From Argentina anserina (taxonomy: Eukaryota; Streptophyta; Magnoliopsida; Rosales; Rosaceae), in NCBI RefSeq assembly GCF_933775445.1, contig NC_065876.1, positions 17,484,001-17,548,000 on the forward strand: DNA of 64,000 nt, read 5' to 3'. The position numbers and the translations under genes were made by a program. Positions 21,735-33,907 of this stretch are shown in pieces; the first letter of the stretch is position 1; each line of letters begins with the position of its first letter. The notes under the pieces were generated by a model. It ran no database searches. It had not been told where the DNA came from and saw nothing but the letters and a program-made list of their open reading frames with translations.

Positions 21735-22929
21735 GGTTTTGTCTTGACCATTGTCTAATATAGCCCTTGACCATTGTCTATCCAACAATTGTCTGATACG
21801 CAACTCAGACAATGGTTAGAAAGTATTGTCTGAAAGAACTTCAAATAATATGCTCGGTTAAAAAATTTGTATTGTCTGAATACCAGAACAGACAATACCT
21901 ATTTGTAGAAAACCATTGTGTAAGATTATGTTTTACAATGGTGCAGACTAAGCATTACATCGTCTAAATAATAGAAGACAATGGTTCTTCTCCCAGATTA
22001 TTACTATATAGTCTCCATACAATGTTTTTTCTATAAAATCTATTGTCGCATATGTCACTCTAACAGTTCTTTTTGGCTTTCAAGGTTTGAGATACTATTG
22101 TGTGTCTCTATCCATAGACAATAGTTTTATTTTAGAAATGGAACTGCTAGACAATAGTTTTGGTTTGCCATATTGTCCCAAAAGATTACAAATCCATCAT
22201 AACCAATTCAAACTTAAACCAACAACATGCATATACCAAATAATATATATATATATAATCAAAATCAAATCTCCATCAAATATTGTTACATTATCTTGCC
22301 TAAACATACATAACTAGTACTTATAAATTGTGGTCAAGTTGGTACAAACTTTGTCCATGAGTAACTAGCAAATTGACTGTGGGACGCTGAGCTTTAGGGG
22401 GGAGGGGCGCACGAACTCCTTTAATGTCTGGAAGCTCACAAAGTTTCTGTAGATAAAAACAGAGAAACTTTTCATCAATTCTCATGTTTGATGGAATCAT
22501 TCAAGCATGAGGCATATAAGTGATCACATTAAAACTCAAATAACAAACAGAGGCATGTCATTGTACTAATCAATATTCCAGTATATAGAACAATCGTATA
22601 TAGGAATACAACTCGAACTGCAATTAACTAAAAGAAATGAACAAATGTCAGTTAACTCAAAATCTTGAATGATAGTTATATTAAATAGACAAACTGATCT
22701 GACCGCATAGTACACAAACTAGCCAATTACACATTCTATAAATCATACTATATAAGCCGATAATTTTCAGATAGCTTCGTAGTACAAGATTCCAACTGGG
22801 TATTGATTTGTATCTTATGTTGGTGCATTCCTCCAAGCTTTATATTATGTTATGTTCATAATATTCTTTATGTGTGTATAAACCACAACAAAGAGGTACA
22901 CCATTGATTCTGAGTAAAACGATATATAT

Positions 22930-24849
22930 ATGATTTCCCCATCCCATCTTAAGTTCGATCTTGCATCAAGTTCCTACTTGGTTCCTAATACATAGATACT
23001 ATCGAGTTCAACTACTTGTCTTGCAACGAAACCTAACATACTAATTTATCATGGAATTACGTATCACATAGAGAAATCAACATGTTTAAGCACCTATCCA
23101 ATGTCGAACTTAAGATCATAATCGGTGGAAGAACAAAGGACAAACAATTAATCAACTACTTGTATCAAAATTGTTTTTAACTTTGAATGATTAACATATG
23201 CGATATCAACTACTTGTCTTAATCACACATGCAATATAAGAACACACCGAAAATTAATCAAGAACATAAATAAACAAAAACTCATGGCATAAAACCTAAA
23301 ATCATTGAATTAAAATCGAAAACCTTAATTCATCATGTCATTCAAAAGTTACAAATATCTCATAGACAAGAATAAAAATAACTTTAACAAAACCTAAACA
23401 TAAATCATCCAAGAACAAGAACATAAAAACCCGAAAACTAAACATAAAAATCATAGAGTTACACTTTATAATTCTCCTCCCAAGATTCCTTACAAAGGTA
23501 GCACGAAATCTTCAAGAGTATGGTATCCTAGGCTCCCAAGCTTTGGACAGAAAATATGGTGAAAGGTGGTGAATTCGGATTCTATGGTTCTTGGTGAATG
23601 AAAGTGTTTGGGCAAAACTTTGGCTATACTTATGTGCAAGGTTGATGATCTTTTTTTGTGGAATTAAAAAGAGGTGATATATATAGAGGAAGAAACCCAA
23701 GGGAGGCTGGCCACAACGTCCACAAAGTTAAAACCAAATTGGTTGAGGTTTCCTATATTTTCTCAATTTGGCAGATTGACCTTTGTGCTTTGTGGTGGCC
23801 ATAACTTTCTCTAGAAAATAGATATTGAGATGATTCCAACTGGCATTTGCAAGTAGATTTCTGTAGCTTTCCATCCATATATCATGTATTTTCTGAATCA
23901 TTGTGAGCTGTCCAGGAGAACATGTCAAAGTTGGATAACCTGCACTACCAGAATTCTGATTTCTATAAGGATTAGACATTAATTGCATATCTTCTTCCTC
24001 CTTTAATGCTGATTTCTTTTGCACAAATTTCTTTCTTTGAATTAGGAAGTCCGCAAGAATCTTAATTGTTGCAGCCATGTTTGATTTTTCTGACCTCTTC
24101 TCATTAATTTGCTGTATGCTTTTTTTGACTTTCTTACCTCTTCTCATTAATTTGATGCATGCCTTCTTTGACATCCTTTGGTGCAGAAATTTATGGAGAT
24201 TTTGATATATATATATATATATATATATTTGTGCTCTATATATAGGAGAAACAATGTCCCAAGTTTCCCTCATAGCCCTAGGATCAAAAACAAATCAATG
24301 GCTGAGATCATTATGCCGAGCCCACTGGACATCCGAGTAATGATTCAGTCATATCTCCATGTAGGATTAAGATATTGATTTGATTCCAAATCCTACAGAA
24401 ATTAGACTCACAAAGCTTTCTATCTATATATGGTACGTCTTCTAATTCGATTGGAGCTATCCAGGGGACCCGTCGAAGTTGGACTACGAATCTTGACATC
24501 ATTTTGATTCTTGCATGGATTTGGCTTTTAAGTGCATATCTTATTCTGTTTCCTTGTGGAACTAGGATTGTTTTCCTTCTCCAACATGGATTTGTATTCC
24601 CTAATAAGAATAAGTACGTTAGAAACAAAGAAATAGGAAATGATGAATGCTACTCGAAGAATGAATCATATCTTAACAATGATTCTTAACACTTAGCACG
24701 ATTTCATCATCAATTAACTCATAATCGATATAAGCTCTACCTAGACATTTATTTATACAAAAGAAACTAAAATATACGAAATAAGAGGTAACAAAGAGTA
24801 AGAATGGGGCATAAACGCATTAAGGACGTCACACTTTGTGCTCCTATCA
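22930..24849 (-). mobile_element. Diverged Athila-type LTR fragment
   Basis: It is similar along most of its length to the LTRs at 39295-40864 and 48941-50501. Shared stretches include GCATCAAGTTCCTACTTGG, CACATAGAGAAATCAACATG, CACTTAGCAC and the identical end CACTTTGTGCTCCTATCA. The start of the LTR is not recognisable, so the copy is truncated on the left or strongly changed. No internal Athila sequence adjoins it. The overlapping ORFs (for example 23728-24273) are not credible genes. Confidence 0.7.
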
Positions 24850-25249
24850 AACCACAAGTATATTTAAACTCCCAACAAAGAAAAAGTCACACAATTCAGC
24901 CAATGGAATCCCCAAGAAAGCAAGAAACATTCATAGTTTAGGTAACCCACAATCCAGGATTCCCAAAAAGCCAAAAGAGAAAAACCAAACAAGATAGAAA
25001 CTTGCTTACCAAAGTGGTGGAGCTGAAACAAGACCAGAAACTTAGCAGCAAAGCAAGTCAGGAAGGTAAGTATGCAAACAAAACAAGAACAAGGACCAGA
25101 GAGACTATGAGAGAGATAGAGAGAGAGAGAGAGAGTCCAAGAATTGGCTAACCCAATAAGAGAAATCTCTTTTGGGAGGGAATAGAATCGAAACAGGAAT
25201 GTGGGCACAATAAATATTGAGAGCAAATGATATATTGGTGGGAACTTGG

Positions 25250-25525
25250 CAAGAAGAAAGGGATACACCTGTCTGATATCAACCCTGGTGCAAGTCTCCC
25301 CTCATACCAATCTGAAGCCTATCGGCTTCGGCATAGGAAAGCATCTTGTTAATCCTAAGAATATGGAAATGGATCTTGTGAAATTACGATTCAGATATGA
25401 GAACATGGAAAGCTATCGACATTGTAGATTCAGATCTTCGGATCAAGCACTCCGCGGTCGAAGCGGGATTTGGAGTAGGGCTTGTTCTTGATATAGCAGC
25501 AGAAACGGGCGGGGCGGCGACCCAT
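25250..25525 (-). pseudogene. RPL10: 60S ribosomal protein L10 (uL16) pseudogene
   Basis: From an ATG at 25525 the minus strand reads [20 protein letters not shown] and [11 protein letters not shown], clearly the L10/QM N-terminus. A stop codon follows, then degraded IYNVDSF, a deletion and frame change, and then RINKMLSYAEADRLQIGMRG, a conserved internal block. Much of the middle and the whole C-terminus are missing. L10 sits near the peptidyl transferase centre of the large subunit; this copy cannot make it. The minus-strand sequence beyond it (24864-25245) looks like a leader and intron of another gene and is not L10. Confidence 0.8.
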
Positions 25526-25799
25526 GACGACGGAGGGTTTGGGGGTTTCTGGGTTCAGCTTGGGTTTGGGGTTGAAGAAGAATATGAGGGGGAGTGTGGC
25601 TAAGAGAGATGAAAGGGAGAGCAGTAGATAATTTTATCAAATTAGAGTAATTAAATGAATATATCATTGTGTTATTTTTTCATTTAGTTCTTTTTTTAAT
25701 GAGAATAGCTAAGAACAAAAAGGTGAAAAAAAAATATGTCTAGGCCAGATGAAAAATTTAAATTCAGTCAAAATGTGTGAAATGAAAAATATTTGAGCA

Positions 25800-26150
25800 C
25801 AATCATCAAATTTTAGCCAAATTTTTTGTGACGGTGGTAAATTGTCATAGTTCATCTTAGAGTTATGACACATTAAAAACGTCATAAAATATTGTTTCTA
25901 CGATAGTTAATACATGTCATGAACTTGTTTTCCATAACAGCTAAAACAACATCATAAAAACACTTTCTATGACGCTTTACAAGCGTCATACTTTTAATAA
26001 CGGTCGTAAACGTCATTAAAAACTAATGCTTACAAGATAAATTAGATCTTTGACATTTCCTTTTGTAAACGTCATAAAAAAGACATATGATGACGTTTTT
26101 AGCCAAACATTATAAATTTTCTATCATGAAAGGCTACATTTGTAGTAGTG
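25800..26150. mobile_element. End of a second CACTA family
   Basis: It ends TTTGTAGTAGTG at 26150, the complement of a CACTACTACAAA terminus, and is preceded by many CGTCATAAAA and GACGTTTT subterminal motifs in both orientations. No left end was found, so this is a truncated copy or a short derivative. Confidence 0.6.
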
Positions 26151-26657
26151 CCATGAGGTCTGCGTTTCAATGAAAATGGGAGCTCTGGGTTTCAGTGTAA
26201 GTGATACAGTTAACTCTAAATTTCATATCTAATTGATGGGGTAGGCGAGAGAACATTTTAGAAAATATCCTAGATGGCGCCACAAAGAGGTAGCTAGGGT
26301 TTCTCATAGTATGCTTAACGTTTTGAAAATTATTGTCTCTTTCAACCTAAGACAATGTAATTTGAATAAATATAAAGACCAAACGTCTATGATACATAGT
26401 TTTAAAGTCGTCCAGACAATGCTACAATGGTCAAAACAGAAACCATTGTTGGAAGTGAAATCTATAACAATGGTATTCATGTATAAGCTAAATCATTCTC
26501 TATAATATTTCCAAACAATGGTCACTTTAAAACCATTGTTGTTCTCTAGAATTCAGACAATTGTTATTTTGGTACCATTGTATGATACTTTTAGACAATA
26601 GTTATTTTAGTAAGTATTGTCTATCCGATATTGTCTAATCCATATTTTGGCCTAGTG

Positions 26658-28100
26658 TCACAGGAATATTTAGAGAAGTAATTTCATCAATAATGTCTTG
26701 GTCAAGATGCATGGCTAGTTTATTTATATTCCAAGCATTATTCGAAATGTAATCTACTACACATTCATCTAAATTGAAATGAGGTCTAAAGGATGGTATG
26801 ACCAGATCAATTAAAAGGTAGTTAAAAACTCAATTGAATGTCCAAAACTTAATATCCGTACTATTTCCAACAATCCATTTGATTCTGGAGGATAGTAATT
26901 CTCTAGCATCTAGAATGCCTCTCCAAGCCAAAGAATGGGTGGCACTCTTCTTATGTTCAAAAAAGGATTTTTTCCGAAGATATTTCTTGCTAACAATTTC
27001 TACCCACCAATTAGATTTATTGGTGAGAATTTTCCAACCTAACTTCGCTAAGGCTACATTATTAAAATAATTGGGAGGTCTAAGTCCAAGCCCTCCCAAA
27101 TCTTTTGGTAAACAGACTTGATTCCAAGCCACAGGGGGAGAAGAACTTTTTCCCCAAAAGAAATCTCTCATATTTTTGTCTAAAGATTTTGAAGTCTTCT
27201 TAGGGCATTTAAGGCAAGCAGGATATATGATTTGGAATAGCCGTAGTATTGGCCTGCAACAAAGTCAGTTTTCTAGCTCTAGAGAGACTGACACTCTTCC
27301 AAGAACCAAGTCTCTTAGTAACTTTGATAATAAGTTCTCTTTAGCATTCATGGGATCTTTCCAGAAAACAATATTATGTACACCTAAATACTTCTGAATA
27401 GTAGATTTGTAGCTTACACGAGAATCGGAAATAACCACTTTTAAGTTAACATTTTTCTTATTTGAAAAATAGATAGAAGACTTATCTCTATTGATTTGTT
27501 GGCCGGAGGCAGTAACAAATCCTTCAAGAATGCAATTAATGTTTCTAGATGCAGTAGTAGAGGCCCTACCAAAGATCAAACAATCATCAGCAAAAAGTTA
27601 GGTTAGAGATTCTAACTCCAATAGGAGAAGAAAGTAAGCCAAAGAATAAATAAATAGGGAGAAAGAGGGTCGGGGTCTTAGTCCTCTAGAGGGTTTAAAA
27701 TTTCCTTCTTGTTTTCCATTGATCAAAATGGAAAAAGAAACAGTGGAAACACATTTCATTACAAGGTTAATCCAATCTTGACTAAAACCAAATTTCAAAA
27801 GTGTGTGGTGAATATAATTCTAGTCAAGGAAGTCATAGGCTTTCTCAAGGTCTAGTTTAATGGCCATAGCCCCATTTCTAGCTTTAGTTCTGTTAAAATT
27901 ATTAAAGAGTTCATGAGCTATCAAAATATTGTCTAGAATAGAGCGCGTCCTCGAGCAAAAGCACCTTGGCTGGAATTTGAGATATTAATCTTTTTTTTTT
28001 GTCAATACGAAGCTTTTCATTAAACGAAACCAACTACAACAAACTAAACAACATGAAAGGAAGGAAACTACCTCAGATATTAATCTTGTGTCTTTTCTTT
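26658..28100 (-). pseudogene. LINE reverse transcriptase fragment
   Basis: Read on the minus strand from about 28100 leftwards, the frames give QGAFARGR, ILDNILIAHELF, AIKLDLEKAYDF (motif A), a SILINGK block, LFADDCLIFGR (the ADD catalytic motif), then MRDFFWGKS and GGLGLRP of the downstream region, ending near WNINKLAMHL. Several stops and frameshifts separate these pieces. Endonuclease and 5' sequence are missing. The left edge coincides with the CACTA end, so the transposon probably jumped into this LINE. A small retroposon splits it at 27993-28074. Confidence 0.8.
27980..28087 (-). mobile_element. Short retroposon with 13 bp target duplication
   Basis: AGATATTAATCTT at 27980-27992 and 28075-28087 flanks 82 bp beginning with a T-run followed by GTCAATACGAAGCTTTTCAT. 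The T-run marks the poly(A) end on the minus strand. It resembles a truncated SINE or LINE tail. Confidence 0.7.
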
Positions 28101-28319
28101 CTTCAGTTTGTAACTGCATTTTGCCCTATTCTTTCTTTTATTCTTTCTTTGTTTCAGTTCTAAAATGCATCTCTTCAGCTAAAGAAATTATGAAATCCTC
28201 ACTTTCATTTAAATTCCCTCATTTTGTCCTCATTCAAACACACCAAATTAACTAATGAGTAAATAGACCATGGATATGTGATATGAGAGAAAAGAGCAAT
28301 TAAATAAAAAAAGAGACGT
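28101..28319. other. Pyrimidine-rich spacer
   Basis: It holds TTCTTTCTTT runs and no coding sequence. GACG at 28315-28318 is a possible 4 bp target duplication matching GACG after 31312, but this is weak. Confidence 0.25.
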
Positions 28320-28819
28320 GAAAACTTTCTTTTTAAATGTTGGTACATCACTAATGATTTCCAAACTATATTAAGATGAATATCAATTATTCAATTAGGT
28401 TCATTGAAGACTTTCATGGCTTCAATCACAGAATTCAAAACTTGTATGGCAGACGTTGATGAAGAGTCATCCATTGATACATGTGGTACTACCGTTCCAA
28501 ATGCTCAAGAATTGAAGGATTATAATTTGGCAAGAGACAGGTCAAAGAGGGTCATAAAGAGACCTATCAAGTTCCAATAAAAAATAGAGCTCTTAACATT
28601 GAAAATCTTTTAGTTGGCTGTGTTTTGCTGGGAACTTGTTCTCAGTCTTTATTTCTCTTTACTATATTTAGTTCCTTAATATAGTTAAGTTGTAGAGAGG
28701 AGGAGAGCAGTTTTTGGAGACATCATTTGAATGAAATAGCAGATTTGGTACATTGTTCCAGAGTTGGTTGTGTTCTTTGTTCTCTTTCTTATTCTTAAAT
28801 AGGTTTATCCTACATCAGC

Positions 28820-28831
28820 TGGTATCAGAGC
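28820..28831 (+). other. Primer-binding site, tRNA-iMet type
   Basis: TGGTATCAGAGC begins two bases after the LTR end at 28817, the classical position and sequence. Confidence 0.85.
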
Positions 28832-28860
28832 CGCAAGGCTTGGGACCCAGAACAACCTGA

Positions 28861-29829
28861 TGGTTCGTGGTGGACGTCGTGGTGGGCGCGGCAATCAGAA
28901 ACGTAACCCCCGCGACATTGAGAATGAGGAACTTAGGAGGCAAGTCCAGTAACTAACAGAGCGTTTACAACGCTTTGAAGCCCGGAGTCGTGAGGAGGAC
29001 GATTCAACCTCTGACGACGACATCGAAAATCCCTTTCACTTTCATGCTCCGCCTGAAGAGCCAGGTGGTGAGGGCAGGAATGATCGTACTGGTCAATTTG
29101 ATATGAAGGTGGAGATTCTCGAATTTGAAGGGAAGATCAAACCAGAGGTGTTTGTCGATTGGCTTAATACTGTGGAAAGAGTCTTTGACTACAAAGAGAT
29201 GCCTGACCATCGGAAAGTGAAGCTTGTTGCTGTCAAGTTAAAAAAAATGCATCAACTTGGTGGGAGCAATTGAATATGAGAAGGTTGAGGATGGGAAAAT
29301 CAAGAATTACTACATGGGAGAAGATGAAGAAGGCATTAAGAGGAAAGTGTTTGCCTGACAATTATCTTCAAGAATGGTTCTCAAAGTTGTACAATTATTC
29401 ACAGGGAAGTAAATTTGTGGATGAGTATACCGAGGAATTTGATTTGCTCATGGTTCGTTGTGGTATTGACGAACCAGAGGAGCAAACCATTGCTAGTTAC
29501 TTGGGCGGGTTGCGAAAAGAGACTCAAGATGTTGTAACTTTGCAGCCATATTGGTCTTATGATGATGTTTACAAGCTTGTAGTCAAAGTAGAGAAGCAAA
29601 TGAAGCAGCAGGCAAGTCGCACAGTCGAGGGATTTGGTAATAGCGACCCCATTAGAAAAGAAAAGTCTTCAGAGTTTGCTCGAGAACCAAAATAGCAAAG
29701 TCTAAGGCTTTTTGAGAAGGGGTCTAGCAGTTCTAGCTCTAATCGCCCAACCGGTTCAAGCAACAGAGTGGTGAAGTGCTTCAAGTGTTTAGGTTTGGGA
29801 CATGTGCAAGCTGATTGCCCAAATAGAAG
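28861..29829 (+). pseudogene. Gypsy gag with CCHC knuckle, broken
   Basis: The frames read VEILEFEGKIKPEVFVDWLN, VERVFDYKEMPDHRKVK, then ITTWEKMKKALRGKCLPDNY and EEQTIASYLGGL, all typical of retrotransposon gag. A zinc knuckle CFKCLGLGHVQADC (CX2CX4HX4C) lies at about 29777-29818. A one-base disturbance near 29245 and a TAG at about 29693 break the frame. Confidence 0.8.
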
Positions 29830-30298
29830 CTTTGTTAACTACACAGAAGAGGCTTTATCTTGGGAAGACTCAGTGAGGGATGATGACATTCCTATATATG
29901 ATGAATACAAAGATGACGATGAAGGTGTAACATGGAGTGATCAAGGGGAAGCTCTAGTCATCCGACGAAGCATGAACACTTCAAAGATTGAGAACCATGA
30001 TTGGTTGCGCCATAGAATTTTTCATACTAGGTGTACTGCCAGTGGGAAGGTCTACAATGTCATAAATGATGGTGGAAGTTGTGAAAATGTTGTGTCACAA
30101 GAAATGGTTGACAAGCTAAAGCTGAAGGTTGAGAACCGCCCAACTTCTTACAAGATTGCCTGGTTCAAGAAAGGCAGTGAGGTAAATGTTGATAAGCGTT
30201 GTCTAATTTCATTTTCTATTGGTAAATCATACCAAGATGAAGAATGGTGCAATGTAGTACCCATGGATGCATGCCATTTACTATTGGGGTGGCCATAG
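29830..30298 (+). pseudogene. Gypsy aspartic protease region
   Basis: VINDGGSCENVVSQEMV carries the altered active-site motif (DGGS where D-S/T-G-S is usual) and CHLLLGWP ends the domain before a premature TAG. Substitution of the second active-site residue would by itself weaken the enzyme. Confidence 0.7.
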
Positions 30299-30938
30299 CA
30301 GTATGATCGAAAAGCTATTCATGACGGATACAAAAACACTTATACCTTTGTCAAAGATAGGGTGAAAGTGATTTTGGGGCCATCATGGAGTGAGGCAGTA
30401 GCCAAATGCAACGCACAGGGGAAAGCTACCTTCCTTAGCATGGCTAAATTTATGGAAGAAATGCAGATGGAGACTAATGTGTACGCACTAGTGGTACATG
30501 AGGTGAATGTTGGAAGTCCAATTCCCCAGCAACTTGAGCCTTTGTTCAACGAATATTTTGATGTACCTGAGGAACTTCCAATTCGTTTGCCACCTATGAG
30601 GATATTCAACCTCAACCCTAAACCTATGAGGATATTCAACACCAAATTGACTTCATTCCGGGATCTAATTTACCCAACAAAGCTGCTTACCGAATGAGTG
30701 CTACTGAGCATCATGAGTTGCAAAGACAAGTGAGGGAGTTAGTGGAGAAAGGGCTGATCCGAGAGAGCATGAGTCCTTGTGCCGTCCTGGCTCTTTTGAC
30801 CCCCAAAGAAAGACGGGACTTGGAGGATGCATGTGGACAACAGAGCTATCAATAAGATCACCATAAGGTACCGGTTTCCAATTCCTTGTCCGGATGATTT
30901 GTTTGATATGCTAAGTGGCTCCATTGATAAAGAGTCAG
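30299..30938 (+). pseudogene. Start of gypsy reverse transcriptase, truncated by deletion
   Basis: The frames give [28 protein letters not shown], then [20 protein letters not shown] and [10 protein letters not shown], which are reverse transcriptase motifs ahead of the catalytic centre. There the sequence jumps straight into the LTR-encoded tail ([11 protein letters not shown]). The rest of the RT, RNase H and integrase are missing. Confidence 0.75.
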
Positions 30939-31312
30939 CAATCACAGAATTGAAAACTTGTATGGCAGACGTTGATGAAGAGTCATCCATTGATACATGT
31001 GATACTACCGTTCCAAATGCTCAAGAATTGAAGGATTATAATTTGGCAAGAGACAGGTCAAAAAGGGTCATAAAGAGACCTATCAGGTTCCATTGAAAAT
31101 CTTTTAGTTGGCTGTGTTTTGCTGGGAACTTGTTCTCAGTCTTTATTTCTCTTTACTATCTTTAGTTCCTTAATATAGTTCAGTTGTAGAGAGGAGGAGA
31201 GCAGTTTTTGGAGACATCATTTGAATGAAATAGCAGATATGGTAACATTGTTCCAGAGTTGGTTGTGTTCTTTGTTCTCTTTCTTATTCTCAAATAGGTT
31301 TATCCTACATCA

Positions 31313-33907
31313 GACGTACTCTAAATCACATAATTATGAGACTATAGTATACACGGCTGAGTTCCTGCACTCTTCTATATTTAGAGAGAACAAGTCTGTT
31401 GTACTCTGCATATTTAGATAACATCTGCCAAATATTGAGCCCATACTCTGTTGGGATGCTTCCAGACAAGACACAAAACCAAATTTGCGATATTGCATTT
31501 GGAAGTGGCTTTGACAGTAACAGTGCTAACTTGGAACTTAAGCACAATTACTTAAAAACGAACCAAAAATACCCAGGTTTACATTTATGCCTACTTTTTA
31601 ATCCCAAAAAGAAAATTGGACTATAGAGAGGGAAACACACTTTATAAGCAACTGAAAACTAGCAACAGATAACCAAGAACAGCAGGATAATAATTCTAAC
31701 AAACAGAGGGCCAACAGAAAACCTAGCAATATCATAAGTTCATATTCTAAGAGTAGAAGTTACCTTGAAACATACATGAAAGCATGATAAGAACATTGTG
31801 AAGACCAGACAAGATACTGCAGACATAATCCCAAATATATTTGAACCGATTGTGACATCCTATTTCAGGGCAAGGAGTAACAATACAGCACAATGCATTT
31901 AAACATAATTTTGTCATTATATTTTTTTCATTTACCTCAAAACAGGTCTCATGAGAGAAAAACATGTAGGGAAAAGCAACTTCTTTTTTCAAGAAAAAGA
32001 ATCAAACTTTTTCACCAATGAAGGATCGATCAAATGAACTCAGAAGTCATAACTATTCAGAAAACTGAGATGATCTAATCTCTATATAATATACCTCAAT
32101 AAACTGATGAGAACACCCACATTCTGGTAGGTTAGCCCTTAATAAGGACAAGATAACGCTATTATCATTTCATGATATCAACTTCATTAAAGGGCTCTGA
32201 AGGAAACAGAATCATTATTGAAACCAAAATGTTGAGATAACAAGTCCACAAGAAATAAGTGGATCTCATAAAACTATCAGAAAACAACAAACTGTTCAGC
32301 TTTAGGAAAAGACAGTTCTTTTTTTTTTTCTGGAAAAATTAGGAGAAGACAGTATCTAATAAAGCCAACATACCACAAGGTGCAAGTATAGCAAATGCAG
32401 TGGAATCAGTTGCATACTGGGGACAATTTAGCCAGAAGCACATCTACATTCTTTGAAAGGCTCTAATGAATAACGATCACCCGGTGCACATAATAGCAAG
32501 AAACTGACATGAAAACAGTCCTTGTCATAAAGAAACTGAAAATACCAGTACCAGCAGCTATACGTCTGGCCAAAACTTTGAACAAGACCTCACAATCATA
32601 TCATGTATTTGACATTAGCTTGTGAAATAGGATGAAGTATGTGTGGGGTTATTAAAACTTAAATAAGGTCAGGTAGCAGCTAACAACCACAATACATAAC
32701 AAACCCGAGATGCATCTTCATATTTTATCGAACATAAACTGACAAGGCAACAAACTCTGTAGTATGGACTGGTCTGAATAGTTTGAATACCTAATACAGT
32801 TTCAAACTAGCAGAACAAAAACTTACAAGGCAACAATCTCGTCGCTATTCCCAACAGTATGCCTCAATGACTTCATTGTTGGAACCTCAAGTTGGGTGAA
32901 CATCAGTTAATCACTTAATCATGACATTCAAACTCTCCTAGGATAGCACAACAGGTTTAAAGTTGATTGAATTCTCAGAGGCAACCGGTTTGGAGGAGCA
33001 TAACCCAAATAGATTTTCTGAGCTCACTGTCTATTAACAAATTCTCATAGGCAACCAGTCACATGCAGCCGAGTAGTGTTTCTGAGATCATTGCTCTGAT
33101 AAAAAAAAAATTCAGAGGCAAAAAGTTTCAAGGAGCAATCAAGGCAACAAGTTTCAACAGAAATTCCGACTAGTGTTTTTGAGCTAACTACTGTAATAAT
33201 GAATTTTCAGAGGCAACAAATTTCAATGAAAATTCGAGACAACAAGTTACAAAAGCAATTCCAAGTGGTGTTTCTGAGCTCACTGCTCTGACAATAAATT
33301 CTCATATGCAACATATATTGAGGAGCAATCGAGTCAACAAGTTTCCAGAGCAGTTTTGAGACAGAAACACTAGCTCACTGCTCTAATAATAAATTTTCAA
33401 AGGCAACCATTCCGGAGGAGCAATGCAAACCTCACTGCTCTGATAACATTTTCCCATTCCAAAGGGGCAATCCCGACTAGTGTTTTCCAGCTCATTGCTC
33501 TAATGAAAAAAATTCTCAGAGGCAACCTTTTTGAAGACTAGGTGTCTCCGAACACACAGCTCTAAGGACAATTTCACATGTCAGACATACCCTTATTTTC
33601 AAGGCATCAATTACCAGCTCTATTCGTGATTCTGAATTCTGTCGTCCATTTCAACTTCACCATTAAATTTTCTTATATGGCCACATAAACTCAAAACAAA
33701 CCCCTCAACTTTGTTCTAAGTAACTTTAAATCATATCATCATTGGGATGTTAAGCATATAAAATGGATGACAGAATTCATTAGTGGATCACAAACAATTG
33801 ACACAACCACATCAAATTGAAGTTGAATTCAGCAACTAAACCGGCAGAATTACCATAATGAAATTGAATTAAGCAAAGGAACAATTGAAATTGAAAGATT
33901 AACTCAC
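31313..33907. other. Non-coding region, possibly introns of an interrupted minus-strand gene
   Basis: No ORF with recognisable domains was found. The AT-rich, intron-like sequence lies downstream of a possible first exon at 33908-34040 on the minus strand. A degenerate tandem repeat occupies 32972-33560. Confidence 0.35.
32972..33560. repeat. Degenerate tandem repeat, 8 units of 56-96 bp
   Basis: Units start with variants of TTCTCAGAGGCAAC at 32972, 33042, 33111, 33203, 33299, 33394, 33457 and 33513. Most also carry TTTCTGAGCTCACTGCTCTG or close variants and GGAGCAAT. Unit lengths vary and identity is moderate, so the array is old. Confidence 0.75.

Larger units (their letters stand above)
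21740..26657. mobile_element. CACTA-like transposon with nested insertions
   Basis: The right end reads TTTTGGCCTAGTG (ending 26657), the reverse complement of a CACTAGGCCAAAA terminus. Both flanks are packed with subterminal motifs around ACAATGGT and CCATTGTC, at 21740-22180 and 26320-26650, as is typical for CACTA elements. A matching CACTA at the left end was not found, so that end is either decayed or misplaced. No transposase was recognised. Inside are an Athila-type LTR fragment, a ribosomal protein L10 pseudogene and the end of another CACTA family. Confidence 0.6.
28320..31312 (+). mobile_element. Internally deleted Ty3/gypsy element, possibly CRM-like
   Basis: Repeats of one LTR end (GGTTTATCCTACATCA) occur at 28817 and 31312. 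The left LTR is followed by a tRNA-Met primer site, then gag, protease and the start of reverse transcriptase; the rest of pol is gone. The shared LTR part (about 28434-28817 and 30939-31312) contains an ORF ending KRVIKRPI, so the polyprotein tail runs into the LTR. To my knowledge that arrangement is described for CRM-clade chromoviruses, but the clade call is inference. The left LTR start is uncertain (a TG at 28319-28320 is a candidate); the 5' part of the right LTR is lost in the deletion. Confidence 0.8.

Noticed and set aside
23728..24273. 181-residue minus-strand ORF
   Set aside because: It lies within the diverged Athila-type LTR and has AT-rich low-complexity content with no domain.
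24864..25268. 134-residue hydrophobic minus-strand ORF as a membrane protein gene
   Set aside because: It reads like intron and leader sequence of a captured fragment (pyrimidine runs, GTAAGC donor), not a conserved protein.
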